Source: Veronia nyctiphanis
GTDB lineage: Bacteria > Pseudomonadota > Gammaproteobacteria > Enterobacterales > Vibrionaceae
Assembly (NCBI RefSeq): GCF_004116385.1
Contig: NZ_PEIB01000004.1
Span: 1 to 64,000, forward strand
Length of the DNA: 64,000 bases
Direction of reading: 5' to 3'
Both the position numbers and the translations under genes were made by a program. Every line of letters begins with the position of its first letter. Position 1 is the stretch's first letter. Under the pieces are notes generated by a model, which worked only from the letters and a program-made list of their open reading frames with translations, was not told the origin of the DNA and did not search any database. Positions 28,701 to 37,894 of the stretch are shown one piece after another.

Positions 28701-31700
28701 CTCACTGTCTTCGTTGAGGACGTCATTGGTCATGATGACCTCAAATGACGCCGTTTTGCCATCAGGACCAATCTCAGCTTCACGGACTTCGGTGATGTCT
28801 TCACCCTCGGCGGTGGTGTACGCGTAATCGATCGTGACTTTGCTGCCCGGAGGGGCCTCGTTATTTAATTCGACGGTATAGGTGACCGTATCGCCCTCGG
28901 TGACGTTGGTTTTGTCGGCGGTTAGGACAACTTCAACCACACTGTTGCCATCATCGATAATCGTGGTATCGACCTTGGCCCCGTTTAAATTCACGTTCTC
29001 AAATACGTCCAAGCCTGACGAGGAGACAACCTGCGTAACCTCAACGGAAAACGTTTCGTTGCCTTCTTTGAGCACATCATCGGTGGTCGTGACAACAAAA
29101 GAGGCAGTCATGCCGTCTTCATTGATGGAGGCTTCTCGGACTTCGGTGATGTCTTCACCTTGTGAATTGGTGTAGGTGTAGTCAATGAGCACCTTGCTGT
29201 TGGGCGGCGCTTTGTCACTGAGTTCGACCGTGTAGGTAACATCGTCTCCCTCGGTAACCGCATTCTTATCTTGAGTCAGTGTGACATCCACGATGCTGCT
29301 GCCATCATCGACAATAACGGTATCGACTTTTGCTTTGTTGAGATCAAGGTTCTCAAAGGCATCTGTTCCTGATGAGGACAGAACGTCAGTGACAGCTACG
29401 GTAAACGTTTCGTTGGCTTCTTTCAGCACATCGTCAGTGGTATTAACAGTGAACGTCGCTGATTTACCATCAGGACCTATTTCAGCTTCTTGAACTTCGG
29501 TAATGTCTTCACCTTGCGAGTCGGTATAGGTGAAATCAATTTTCACTTTGCTGCCCGCCGGAGCGGCATGGCTGAGTTTGACGGTATACGTGACGGACTC
29601 GCCTTCAGTCACAGCATTTGTGTTAGCGCTTAGCGAGACCTCTACGGTGCTGTTGCCATCATCGACAATCGTGGTGTCGATTTCGGCATGAGTGAGATTC
29701 ACCTTCTCGAAGGCTTTCCCTCCAGCCGTTGTCAGTACGTCGGTGACTCTGACCGAGAAGTCTTCACTGGCTTCTTTCAATACATCGTCAGTGGTCTGAA
29801 CGGTAAAGGTCGCGGTCTTGCCATCATCGTCAATTAATGCCTCACGGATTTCAGTGATGTCCTCACCTTTGGCGTTGGGATAAACATACTCTATGGTTAC
29901 TTTGCTGCCAGCCGGGGCGGCGTGACTGAGCTGGACGGTGTAGGTGACATCTTCACCCTCAGTTACCGATGTTTTGTCTGAAGTCAGGGTGATATCCACG
30001 TCGCTGTTGCCATCATCGACAATAACGGTATTAACCTCTGCGCCTTGCAGGTTTAGATTCTCAAAGGCATCTGTTCCAGATGAGGACAAAACGTCGGTGA
30101 TTTTTACTGTGAATGTCTCGTCGGCTTCTTTGAGTACGTCATCGGTGGTGTCTACGGTAAATGTCGCAGTTTTTCCATCCTCGCCAATCAGCGCTTCGCG
30201 GACTTCTGTAATGTCCTCACCCTGTGAGTCGGGATAGGTGAAATCAATTTTCACTTTGCTGCCCGCCGGAGCGGCATGGCTGAGTTTGACGGTATACGTG
30301 ACGGACTCACCTTCGGTCACTGAGCTTGTGCTGGCAGTCAGCGAGACATCTACGGTGCTACCTCCGTCGTCGACAATCGTGGTGTCGACTTTGGCACTGT
30401 TAATATTCACTTTCTCGAAAGCCTCACCTCCTGCCGCTGTCAGGACATCCGTAACTTCCACCGAGAAGGTTTCGTTCGCTTCCTTGAGCACATCGTCTGT
30501 GGTTTGCACCGTAAAGGTGGCGGTCTTGCCATCACTGCCGATCAGCGCTTCACGGACCTCGGTAATATCGTCACCTTCGGCGCTGTCATAGGAGTAAGCG
30601 ATCATGACCTTGCTGCCCGCTGGAGCGGCATGGCTAAGTTTGACGGTATAAGTGATGGTATCGCCTTCGGTTACATTGGGCTTATCTTGGGTGAGGGTGA
30701 TATCAACGGTATCGCCTGTACCCGATTCGTCTGACAAGGAGACAGCTGCAGAGTCAATCCAATCAGTATTGATATCAGCAATTTTTGCTTTGATGGTCAG
30801 CTGTTCGATGCCTTCCTTCAGGACATCGTCTTTTGGCTGCATCAATACCCTGATCTGTCCTTCATAAGCTGGCAGGGTAATGTTTACCAACCCTGAACTG
30901 GTGTCGTAGTTGACCGTCTCAAGCAGATCACCTGATTTAGCGGAGTAGAGCTTCATCACTCCGGTAAAATCATCAGCAAGGCTAGCCGTATCAGTGTTCT
31001 TTCCAAGACTGAGCTGCACCTCGGTGTCTGAGGCGCTGCGGTTATTCACATCAAGTGTCCAGCCCGGCCACTGCGAGTCGTCATCGCCAGCATTTTCGTT
31101 GCCGTCTTGATAATGGGTAATTTGCGTGACTTCGGTCGGCGACCCTTTTACGTCGACCTTGATTTCTCTTTCGGTGCCATCGGTGGCAGTCAGGGTAAAG
31201 TTGTCTGTCTCAGTCTCGCCGTGGGCGATGTCGGGTGAAATATTTTTATCGAGGGTATAGGTCCATTGACCATTTACCAGTTCAAACTTGCCATAAGAGC
31301 CTTGTAACGTGACATTGTTAAACGCTGGCGTATCGTTGCTGTCAGGGTCCATGATACTGAGTGTTCCGGACGCCTGTATTGGTGTATCCCAATTATCTGG
31401 CTCGGTCACTTCCCCTTCGAAAATACCGCTGACGATGGCTGCATCCTCGGTGCCGGTGACCGTCATGGTAATTTCATGTACTGAACCGTCAGAGGCAGTA
31501 AAGGTAAAGCTATCATGCGCTTGTTCGCCACCATCGAGAGGCACAATCTTGTTCGGGTCAACCACATATTCCCATGTACCGTCACTGTTCATGGTTAAGG
31601 TACCGAAACTGCCTGTCTTGGATTCATCGGGCAGAGTCGGCTGGGTGTCAGCATCGGGATCATGAAGGATGACCTTGCCCGTCGCTGAGGTTTGCCCTTC

Positions 31701-34549
31701 ACCAAGGTTGATTGTTTTTCGCCTGTGATAGTGGCTGTGGTGTTTGAGCCAGTAATATCGATGCTAATTCGTTGAACTGTGCCGTCGGTAGCAATCAGAT
31801 CAATGTCTTCTGTGACTTCGTCACCGTCTTTAAGTTGTCCGGATAACGAAGGGATAAGTGTGTACGTCCATTGGCCGTTCTCCAGTATCAACTGACCATA
31901 CTGGCCAGTGACAGTCGTATCCTCAAACACGGGAGTATCAGCCGTGTCGGCATCAGCAATACTGATAGAGCCAGTTGCTGAGGCAGGCACTTCATCGCTG
32001 TCACTTTCAGTCAATGTGCCGGAGAAAATACCTGAAACGACAGGGACATCCTCGGTCCCGGTGACGGTCATGACAATCTCATGGACTGAGCCGTCAGAGG
32101 CAGTAAAGGTAAAGCTATCATGCGCTTGTTCGCCACCATCAAGAGGCACAATCTTGTTCGGGTCAACCACATATTCCCAGGACCCATCACTGTTCATGGT
32201 CAGGGTACCGAAACCGCCCGACTTGGCCTCATCGGGCAGAGTAGGCTGGGTGTCGGCATCGGATCATGAAGAATGACCTTGCCTGTCGCTGACGTTTGTC
32301 CCTCGCCGAGGGTTGATTGTTTTTCACCCGTGATGCTGGCTGTGGTGTTCGAGCCAGTAATATCGATGCTAATGGTTTGAACTGTGCCGTCAGAAGCAAT
32401 CAGATCGATCTCTTCTGTGACTTTTTCACCATCTTTGAGTTGTCCGGATAACGAAGGGATAAGTGTGTATGTCCATTGGCCGTTATCCAGTATTAACTGA
32501 CCATACTGGCCAGTGATAGTCGTGTCTTCAAACACGGGAGTATCAGCCGTATCGGCATCAGCAATACTGATAGAGCCAGTTGCTGAGGCAGGCACTTCAT
32601 CGCTGTCACTTTCAGTCAATGTGCCGGAGAAAATACCTGAAACGACAGGGACATCCTCTGTCCCAGTGACGGTCATGACAATCTCATGGACTGAGCCGTC
32701 AGAGGCGGTGAAGGTAAAGCTATCATGCGCTTGTTCGCCTCCATCAAGAGGGACAATCTTGTTCGGGTCAACCACATATTCCCAGGACCCATCACTGTTC
32801 ATGGTCAGGGTACCGAAACCGCCCGACTTGGCCTCATCGGGCAGAGTAGGCTGGGTGTCGGCATCGGATCATGAAGGATGACCTTGCCTGTCGCAGAGGT
32901 CTGTCCATCGCCGAGGGTTGATTGTTTTTCACCCGTAATGCTGGCTGTGGTGTTCGAGCCAGTGATATCGATGCTAATAGTTTGAACCGTACCGTCGGTG
33001 GCAATCAGATCGATCTCTTCTGTGACTTTTTCACCGTCTTTGAGTTGTCCGGACAGTGCAGGGATCAGCGTGTATGTCCATTGGCCGTTATCCAGTATCA
33101 ACTGACCATACTGGCCAGTGATAGTCGTGTTCTCAAACACTGGGGTATCAGCGGTATCTGCATCAGAAATACTGATAGATCCGGTTGCTGAAGCCGGTGC
33201 CTCATCACTATCGGTTTCAGTGAGCTCTCCGACGAACACACCAGAAACCACAGGTTCGTCTTCGATACCCTCGATCGTTAAAGAGACGGTATGCTCGGTT
33301 CCATCACTGGCAGTAAACGTAAAGGTATCTGTGACTTTCTCGTTTGCATCTAGATAAACGATGCTGTGAGGGTTGAGGTCATATTTCCATTTTCCATCCA
33401 CCAGCGTGATAGTACCGAACTGACTGCTTTGTTTTTCGTCAATGAGGGTAGGCTGGACATCGGCATCTGGATCGTAAAGCGAGACAAAGCCTGATACTTC
33501 ATTGATGCCGGGCGCAACCGTCGCTTGTGAATTCCCTTGAATTTCAGGCAAATCATCGACACCGGTAATTGAGATGGTAATGATTTGTACTGTGCCGTCT
33601 GAAGCGGTCAGCTTGATGTTATCGTTGTCGGCTTCGCCATCCTTGAGTGGCGCTGCTCTGTCTGGATCTATTTCGTAGATCCATTCGCCGGAAATCAGCT
33701 GCAAGGTGCCGTATTTGCCCTCTTTAACGCAATCAGGAAAGAAGGGGGCGTCACCTTTATCGCTGTCTGAGATGTTAAGCGAGCCGCCTACTACAGAGCC
33801 GTAACCTGTCATTTGGGCTGTCGTGTCACCGCTGACAATAGCAGCAATATCGGCCCGGGCTAACTCACTGTCTCCGGACTGAATGGAAACGTCTGAGGTG
33901 CCTAAGCTCATTTCTGCGACGAAATCTTTGAATGATTTGACGCGCCAAACGCTCGGATCATCGTTCTCAGCGCTTCTTAATACTTCGGGATTATATTGTT
34001 GAAACTGTAACTGTAACTTCCACGTTTCTAACTGAGTGACTTCGATTTCTTTGGTGAGTTCGATGAGATAAAGCGCCAACGTAGAGTCTGCGTTTTCTAC
34101 ATGCATTTTTTGCCAGATGTCTGATATTTTGCTTTCAATCTGGTTAATCGTGTCACTGATCTTTTCGAGTTCCGCCAGTCGGCCTTGTCTTGCTGCGTCA
34201 TCAAGATCTTCCAGTCTGAGCTCGTTTTCGACGACTTCAAGTTCTAGAAGTCTCTCAAGCCGCTCTTCTCTCATGGCTGTGATTTGAGCAAGCAGGGACT
34301 GGGAATTTGTCTCACCAAGCATTCCACTCTCTAACGCGGCAAATGCAAGTTGTTCGGCAGTAAGACCTGTTACCTCGAGTATTTTGTAGAGAGGGATTTC
34401 ATCGCCGTTGTGGGATAGCTGATATTCTCTTTTACAATTTCAATGAGTCCGTTGGGGAGCGTTTGTTTCTCCCCCGTTGCGTTCTCGATAATTAATGAGA
34501 AGCCGTCTGCTTTAATACTTTCAATTGATTTAATCGAAATGTCTTTCAT
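7239..34549 (-). CDS. giant multidomain VCBS/Calx-beta repeat adhesin B (about 9,100 aa, frame broken 13 times)
   Basis: Fourteen consecutive minus-strand open segments join into one gene of about 9,107 residues (roughly 0.95 MDa by estimate). Every junction has the codon phase of a one-base deletion: near 34,428, 32,868, 32,267, 31,708, 28,061, 26,475, 26,007, 24,160, 21,415, 18,280, 14,590, 11,812 and 9,955. Domain order from the N-terminus: small domain, coiled coil, VCBS units, nine 118-residue Calx-beta units, divergent Calx-beta with a nested CBM6, two Ig-plus-propeller blocks, many Calx-beta-like modules with a nested jelly-roll-like domain, EF-hand-like calcium loops and an Ig-like tail ending SSIDDFSVGS. 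The start MKDISIKS is chosen by alignment with adhesin A. No Sec signal and no RTX nonapeptide array were seen. Architecture resembles large type I-secreted adhesins; export route and adhesive role are inferred. Confidence 0.85.
7800..8315 (-). other. EF-hand-like calcium-binding region of adhesin B
   Basis: The region opens with PLVLDLDGDGVETIS and contains five Dx[DNQ]xDG-type loops: DLDGDG, DLDADG, DINQDG, DLNEDG and DSNMDG. The segment resembles the calcium-binding region near the C-terminus of many large hemolysin-type or VCBS proteins. Calcium binding is inferred from the spaced acidic loops. Confidence 0.75.
8325..8768 (-). other. unidentified domain, C-terminal copy (YIFGQDY...IDVDMNSDG)
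   Basis: A segment of about 145 residues starting YIFGQDYS and containing VEINGTQYTVQYDF, YTFAVIDVDMNSDG and a VDGPD segment. It is a diverged copy of the segment at 16,420-16,862. It sits directly before the EF-hand-like region. I do not recognise a named family. Confidence 0.55.
12612..13120 (-). other. jelly-roll (DUF642-like) domain nested in a Calx-beta module
   Basis: The segment runs from NLLINGDFEAWG through MQGWSSPDGGTIEHQ and VIELDGSGNDTI to GALLDNISLSN. The N-terminal NGDFE..GW and C-terminal LLDNISL signatures are those of DUF642-like or carbohydrate-binding jelly-roll domains found in large adhesins. Calx-beta sequence stops just before it (VNVSYSASQT) and resumes after it (SNTDIADSTDYTA), so the domain appears inserted into that fold. 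Ligand unknown. Confidence 0.6.
13550..14430 (-). other. unrecognised 290-residue segment of adhesin B
   Basis: Between an Ig/VCBS-like region and the next VCBS domain lies a single-copy segment with motifs LPTGGGLFYIDDQQQ, LGIGGDKELNSSAKE, VAEFGDGNSVLQAQL and LDKDFSYHAINSAGN. It has the beta-rich, Asp/Asn-rich look of its neighbours, but I see no copy of it elsewhere in the window and do not recognise a family. Confidence 0.4.
16420..16862 (-). other. unidentified domain, internal copy (FIFGDQF...IDVDMDSNS)
   Basis: Paralogue of the segment at 8,325-8,768. It starts FIFGDQFSLPG and contains VEINGETYSANLDF, VYTFVEIDVDMDSNS, GKVIIQISGP and a terminal NSVDSLNYHDL. The two copies flank the C-terminal half of the protein, and both are followed by a change of module type. 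Confidence 0.55.
18945..20720 (-). repeat. second copy of the 1.78-kb Ig-plus-propeller module
   Basis: Direct repeat of 20,721-22,490 with a period of 1,777 bp. The propeller half (about 18,945-20,090) is nearly identical to its partner, while the Ig-like half is more diverged. The propeller half contains seven consecutive repeats of about 50-58 residues with the pattern SDGGYVV.W...GIFAQ.FDA.GNK.G, matching a seven-bladed beta-propeller. Confidence 0.75.
20721..22490 (-). repeat. first copy of the 1.78-kb Ig-plus-propeller module
   Basis: Two Ig-like domains (for example VTLWIGNEQVGSANVDAQG) precede seven propeller repeats (for example GSYVVAWQSYDQDGDDYG). A one-base deletion near 21,415 breaks the frame inside the propeller. 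The intact second copy shows the expected sequence at that point. Confidence 0.75.
26505..26930 (-). other. CBM6-type carbohydrate-binding module nested in a Calx-beta repeat
   Basis: The insert of about 140 residues shows the family 6 pattern: LFEAEDYTSY at its start, VVSWIEDGEWLQF, GEYRIEVRVSG, TFQTIDLGKL and the terminal FQVDWIRFVP. It interrupts a Calx-beta unit between TVDDALRES and EPFSVAVD, where neighbouring units read straight through (DDAYIEDNETFTISV). CBM6 modules bind glycans; the target here is unknown. Confidence 0.8.
27500..30720 (-). repeat. nine-copy array of 354-bp Calx-beta units in adhesin B
   Basis: The GEDITE[VI] codons recur at 27734, 28087, 28441, 28795, 29149, 29503, 29857, 30211 and 30565. 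The spacing is exactly 354 bp (118 codons) except 353 across the frame break near 28,061. Each unit carries VTEG..VTYTV.LSHAAPAGSK, DGKTATFTV.TTDDVL and IVDDG motifs. Less regular copies continue down to about 24,500. Confidence 0.9.
31440..33255 (-). repeat. three-copy array of 606-bp VCBS double units in adhesin B
   Basis: Methionine landmarks at 32802, 32197 and 31592 are 605 bp apart, one base short of the 606-bp unit of adhesin A, and each interval carries one frame break. The first two units are nearly identical. Compared with the intact unit, the junctions near 32,267 and 32,868 have GG where GGG is expected in the DPDAD codons. Confidence 0.85.
33860..34549 (-). other. N-terminal module of adhesin B with coiled coil
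   Basis: Residues 1-75 (MKDISIKSIESIKADGF, QLSHNGDEIPLYKILEVTG) precede a charged heptad-rich helix (ERLERLLELEVVENEL; LAELEKISDTINQIESKISD) and then SVWRVKSFKDFVAEM. All three parts have counterparts in adhesin A. It resembles neither a Sec signal peptide nor the LapA-type retention module as I know it. Confidence 0.6.
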
Positions 34550-35008
34550 ACCCAATCCCAAATCAAGAACAAATAAGCCAGTGATTCTTCAGTCAGAGAT
34601 ATATTTCAATGCATTAATTCATGTCGACTGAATAGAGAGGGAGGAAATACTCAGATAAAATCAAGGTCCTGAAATACTTATTTATCGGAAAGTATTCTGT
34701 AAAAATTTCTTCAGCCTCTCGAAGTGTAATTTTAAGACATAAGCCTCATTTTTGATAATTAGGGCAGTGCTTAATTAACGTGTTTTTAGAAAGGTGAAGT
34801 GCGGAGGGTTTATTTTCTGTTGCGGCGACATTCAGTCTTTAATTATTGGGGGGCAGGTTTACAGAATAATATTTTAATAAAAAATATTGATTTATCAATT
34901 GCATGAAATGTCGCCAGCCTTCCTTTATTTGTTCTCAGGGAAGCTGGCGAGCATCATTTTAACGTTTCTTTTCGGTATCTTATCCTCTGACTTGATACCG
35001 ACCTTTAA
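34550..35008. other. intergenic region upstream of adhesin B
   Basis: AT-rich, 459 bp, between the adhesin B start and the end of the prolyl oligopeptidase gene. It must hold the adhesin promoter and probably the peptidase terminator. I see no convincing open frame or recognised regulatory motif. Confidence 0.5.
34911..34950 (-). terminator. possible terminator of the prolyl oligopeptidase gene
   Basis: Imperfect inverted repeat (TCGCCAGCCTTCC / GGAAGCTGGCGA, one bulged base) about 60 bases past the peptidase stop. Only a short T tract follows on the minus strand, so the assignment is tentative. Confidence 0.35.
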
Positions 35009-37060
35009 TTACAGGTTTGGCGTCTTACTCATTTGATCGAGGCAGAAAGAGAATACATCTGCTCTACCATCCAGCACTTTATGCGTTGGCATCCCCGCAC
35101 CATGACCAGCATTGACATCAATACGGATCATCACTGGGTTTTCGCCTGCATGTTTTTCCTGAAGCTCAGCGATGAACTTGTAGGAATGTGCAGGCACAAC
35201 ACGGTCGTCGTGATCTGCTGTTGTTACCAGTGTTGATGGGTAGCAGGTACCCTCTTTGACGTTGTGAACCGGTGAGTAACCCAGCAGATAGTTAAACATT
35301 TCCTCACTTTGTGACGAGGTGCCGTAGTCGTATTTCCAGCCCTCACCAGAGGTAAACGTATGGTAACGAAGCATGTCTAAAACACCGACGGCAGGCATCG
35401 CAACCCTGAATAATTCAGGACGCTGTGTCATACAGGCACCCACCAACAGTCCGCCATTTGATCCGCCATTAATAGCTAGGGCATTGGACGATGTGTATTT
35501 TTCGTCAATTAGGTACTCGGCAGCAGCGATAAAGTCGTCAAAGACGTTCTGTTTATTGAGCTGGGTTCCCGCTACATGCCAGTCTTTGCCATATTCACCG
35601 CCACCGCGCAGGTTTGCTACAGCATAGATACCACCCATTTCTACCCATGATGCGGTAAATGGGTTAAATGCAGGCTCGAGGCTGATCTGAAAGCCGCCGT
35701 AACCATAAAGAATGGTCGGGTGGGAGCCATCCAGCTCGATCCCTTTTTTGTGGCAAATAGTAAGAGGTACTTTAGTTCCATCTTTTGAGGTATAGAAAAT
35801 CTGCGTCGATACCAGCTCTTCACTTTTTATCTTGCACTTGCTACGGCGATATAGCGCTGTTTCACCAGTGTCTGGATGCAGGCTGTAAATTTCTGATGGC
35901 GTCGTGAAGTTAGTGAACGAGAAATACAGGTCTTTGTTGTCTTCTTTTGTGTCAGACAGAGTTGCACAACCCAGTGCTGGCAGAGTGATATCTCTGAGCC
36001 ACTTACCTGTGAGGTCGTATTGTTTGATTTGTGTCTGCACATCAACGAGGTAGTTGGCAAAGATATAGCCCGCTGCGAAATTGATGGTGAGCTTGTGTTC
36101 TGTTTCTGGAATTAAGTCTTGCCAGTTATCCTGATGAGGTGTTTTCACGTCAACCTTGACCACTTTCGCCATCGGCGCGTTGAGATTGGTGTAGATGACC
36201 AACTGACCGTCTTTGTGGGTGATTACGTGGCTTCTCGCACTCTCATCATCAGTAAGCTTAACCAACTCACTGCCTTCTATACCCAGGTCTTTAACATAAA
36301 GCATGTTGCATGAAGTAGTATTTGCTCCGCCTACAACAAGGTAGTTGTTATCGGATGTGGTGTAGCCGTGCACATAACGGAATTGTGGGTCTGACTCACG
36401 GCCAAATACCAAGATGTCAGTCTCTTGAGCTGTACCCAGTTTATGGAAATACAGCTTATGGTGCTCAGTTCTCGCCGAGAGCTCGCTGCCTTCAGGCTTG
36501 TCGTATGTTGAATAATAGAAACCTTCATCGCCCTGCCAACTGATACCTGTGAATTTGGCATCTTGAATCGGTGCTTCTACCTGCTCACCGGTTTCTGCAT
36601 CAATGACGTGAATGGTTCGCCAGTCACTGCCACCCTCTGATGTTGAATAGGCAACGTATTTGTCAGACTCTGAAAATTCAACTGAATCCAATGAAATAAT
36701 ACCGTCTTCATGCCAAGTATTTGGGTCAAGGAAGACATCGGCAGACTCATAGCTGTCAGTAAACCGATGTAAAACCGCATGATTTTGCAGGCCGTCATTC
36801 TTAAAGAAATAGGTATAGCTGCCATGTTTGAAGGGCGCTGATTCTTTCACGTAATCGAATGCTTCAGCCAGTTTGTTTCTTATTGCGTCACGAAACGGAA
36901 TTTGGTTCAGGTAGCCAAACGTAACTTCGTTTTGGCTGTTCACCCAGTCTGCCGTTTCCTGGCTTAAATCGTCCTCTAACCAGCGATATGGGTCTGCGAC
37001 AGAGTGAGAAAAGTAAGTGTCTGTGACGTCCTGTTTTTTAGTGTGGGGATAGCGATACAT
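35009..37060 (-). CDS. prolyl oligopeptidase (S9A family)
   Basis: Serine peptidase of 683 residues that cleaves short peptides after proline, normally cytoplasmic. The N-terminal beta-propeller starts with the family signature (YPHTKKQDVTDTYF...VADPYRWLEDD). The C-terminal alpha/beta-hydrolase domain carries the nucleophile in GGSNGG (Ser534), the DHDDRVVP segment that supplies the acid, and the histidine in AGHGAG (His653). I chose the ATG at 37060, preceded by GGAG at the usual distance. An upstream in-frame extension of 25 residues (to 37,135) does not fit the family. The gene is intact and stands alone between the giant adhesin gene and a membrane-protein gene. Confidence 0.93.
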   Translation of the reverse strand: MYRYPHTKKQDVTDTYFSHSVADPYRWLEDDLSQETADWVNSQNEVTFGYLNQIPFRDAIRNKLAEAFDYVKESAPFKHGSYTYFFKNDGLQNHAVLHRFTDSYESADVFLDPNTWHEDGIISLDSVEFSESDKYVAYSTSEGGSDWRTIHVIDAETGEQVEAPIQDAKFTGISWQGDEGFYYSTYDKPEGSELSARTEHHKLYFHKLGTAQETDILVFGRESDPQFRYVHGYTTSDNNYLVVGGANTTSCNMLYVKDLGIEGSELVKLTDDESARSHVITHKDGQLVIYTNLNAPMAKVVKVDVKTPHQDNWQDLIPETEHKLTINFAAGYIFANYLVDVQTQIKQYDLTGKWLRDITLPALGCATLSDTKEDNKDLYFSFTNFTTPSEIYSLHPDTGETALYRRSKCKIKSEELVSTQIFYTSKDGTKVPLTICHKKGIELDGSHPTILYGYGGFQISLEPAFNPFTASWVEMGGIYAVANLRGGGEYGKDWHVAGTQLNKQNVFDDFIAAAEYLIDEKYTSSNALAINGGSNGGLLVGACMTQRPELFRVAMPAVGVLDMLRYHTFTSGEGWKYDYGTSSQSEEMFNYLLGYSPVHNVKEGTCYPSTLVTTADHDDRVVPAHSYKFIAELQEKHAGENPVMIRIDVNAGHGAGMPTHKVLDGRADVFSFCLDQMSKTPNL

Positions 37061-37257
37061 GAAAGGCTCCGTTTCTTTATCAGAGCACCCATCATAATGT
37101 ATCAGCGGGATAAACCAGATTATCCCGCTCCACATAACAGATAATTTGGGTTCGACTTCAAGAAATAGGAATAATTCTCAACTGCAAAGGCTGCAACAAG
37201 CTCAAAATTTCTCTTGAAAGCCAGAGTAACAGAACAAAATATACTCGCGTTCCTAAG

Positions 37258-37701
37258 TTAAGAGGTGACGCGTCGTTTGCGGCCTCTTTGACACGTCACA
37301 ATGAGCCCTAAATTAAATGCAAGTAGCCCTAGTATCGGCAGTATGATCGGCGGTTCACCAGATGTTTGTGTAATGACTGTAAACATTACATAGATGGTGG
37401 GAATACCCGCGATATTACCTGTGACAGGTATGGCCCAGAATGCCCATGTCTCACCTTTTCGGTAGGCAGAAAAAATGACCCATACCGACAGTACAGTGAG
37501 TGCGAGCGCTAAGGCTCCAATCACTCGCATAAATCCCAAAAACATCACTTGCTCAGGTTCGCTAAGCGACTTCCAGTCTGTTGCCAGTGCTTGAGCATGG
37601 TAGGGCATGAATTCTGATTTCGTCAGGTATGTCACAGCAAACGCCAATGTCAAAGCCAACGCGAAGAAATAAAGGAACATTGCGAACTTGCTTCTCGCCA
37701 C
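37258..37701 (-). CDS. four-segment inner-membrane protein of unknown function
   Basis: Small integral membrane protein of 147 residues. Hydrophobic segments are visible at FLYFFALALTLAFAVTYL, at VIGALALALTVLSVWVIF, around the AFWAIPVTGNIAGIPTIYVMF stretch, and at ILPILGLLAFNLGLIV. The protein ends in a basic tail (RGRKRRVTS). I placed the start at GTG 37701 because an AAGGAGG site lies six bases upstream; a longer in-frame reading exists but lacks such a site. It does not match a family I can name. It is read in the same direction as the methyltransferase upstream, with about 190 bases between them. Confidence 0.65.
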   Translation of the reverse strand: MARSKFAMFLYFFALALTLAFAVTYLTKSEFMPYHAQALATDWKSLSEPEQVMFLGFMRVIGALALALTVLSVWVIFSAYRKGETWAFWAIPVTGNIAGIPTIYVMFTVITQTSGEPPIILPILGLLAFNLGLIVTCQRGRKRRVTS

Positions 37702-37707
37702 TTCATA

Positions 37708-37714
37708 CCTCCTT
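37708..37714 (-). promoter_or_regulatory. ribosome binding site fixing a GTG start
   Basis: AAGGAGG on the minus strand, six bases before GTG at 37701. It decides the start of the small membrane protein against longer in-frame readings. Confidence 0.7.
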
Positions 37715-37837
37715 GTATGAATACCTTTTTGTTGCAAAATGGCATTATCAGATACGGATGAGCAAGACCAATTTTGCGACTTATTGTTCGCAAAAAAGGC
37801 TACCAGTTGGGGTAACACTTGGGGTTCTCAATAGTGA

Positions 37838-37884
37838 GCAAGTTGCACAATAAGAGGAGGTCTCAGACTTGTTGTACAACTTGC
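37838..37884 (-). terminator. inverted repeat downstream of the methyltransferase gene
   Basis: Arms of 13 bp with one mismatch (GCAAGTTGCACAA and TTGTACAACTTGC) begin 10 bases past the methyltransferase stop. There is no T tract on the minus strand, so termination is only a possibility. An operator or mRNA-end structure would fit as well. Confidence 0.35.
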
Positions 37885-37894
37885 AGATTATCGA

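Noticed and set aside
860-33255. Regular direct repeats as a CRISPR array or minisatellite
   Set aside because: Units are 354 or 606 bp, diverged, and encode VCBS or Calx-beta domains in frame; there are no short identical repeats with unique spacers.
1-34322. Many open frames of 60-217 codons on the plus strand across the giant genes
   Set aside because: They recur at the same offset in every repeat unit, lack ribosome sites and family features, and are antisense shadows of the repeat protein.
7239-34549. Programmed ribosomal frameshifting or multi-gene operon of 14 short repeat proteins
   Set aside because: The breaks fall at arbitrary points inside domains, share no slippery motif, and parallel repeat units show the intact sequence with one more base.
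37061-37135. Upstream extension of the prolyl oligopeptidase (25 residues, hydrophobic)
   Set aside because: Could suggest a signal peptide, but the family starts at YPHTKKQD and a GGAG site precedes the ATG at 37060.
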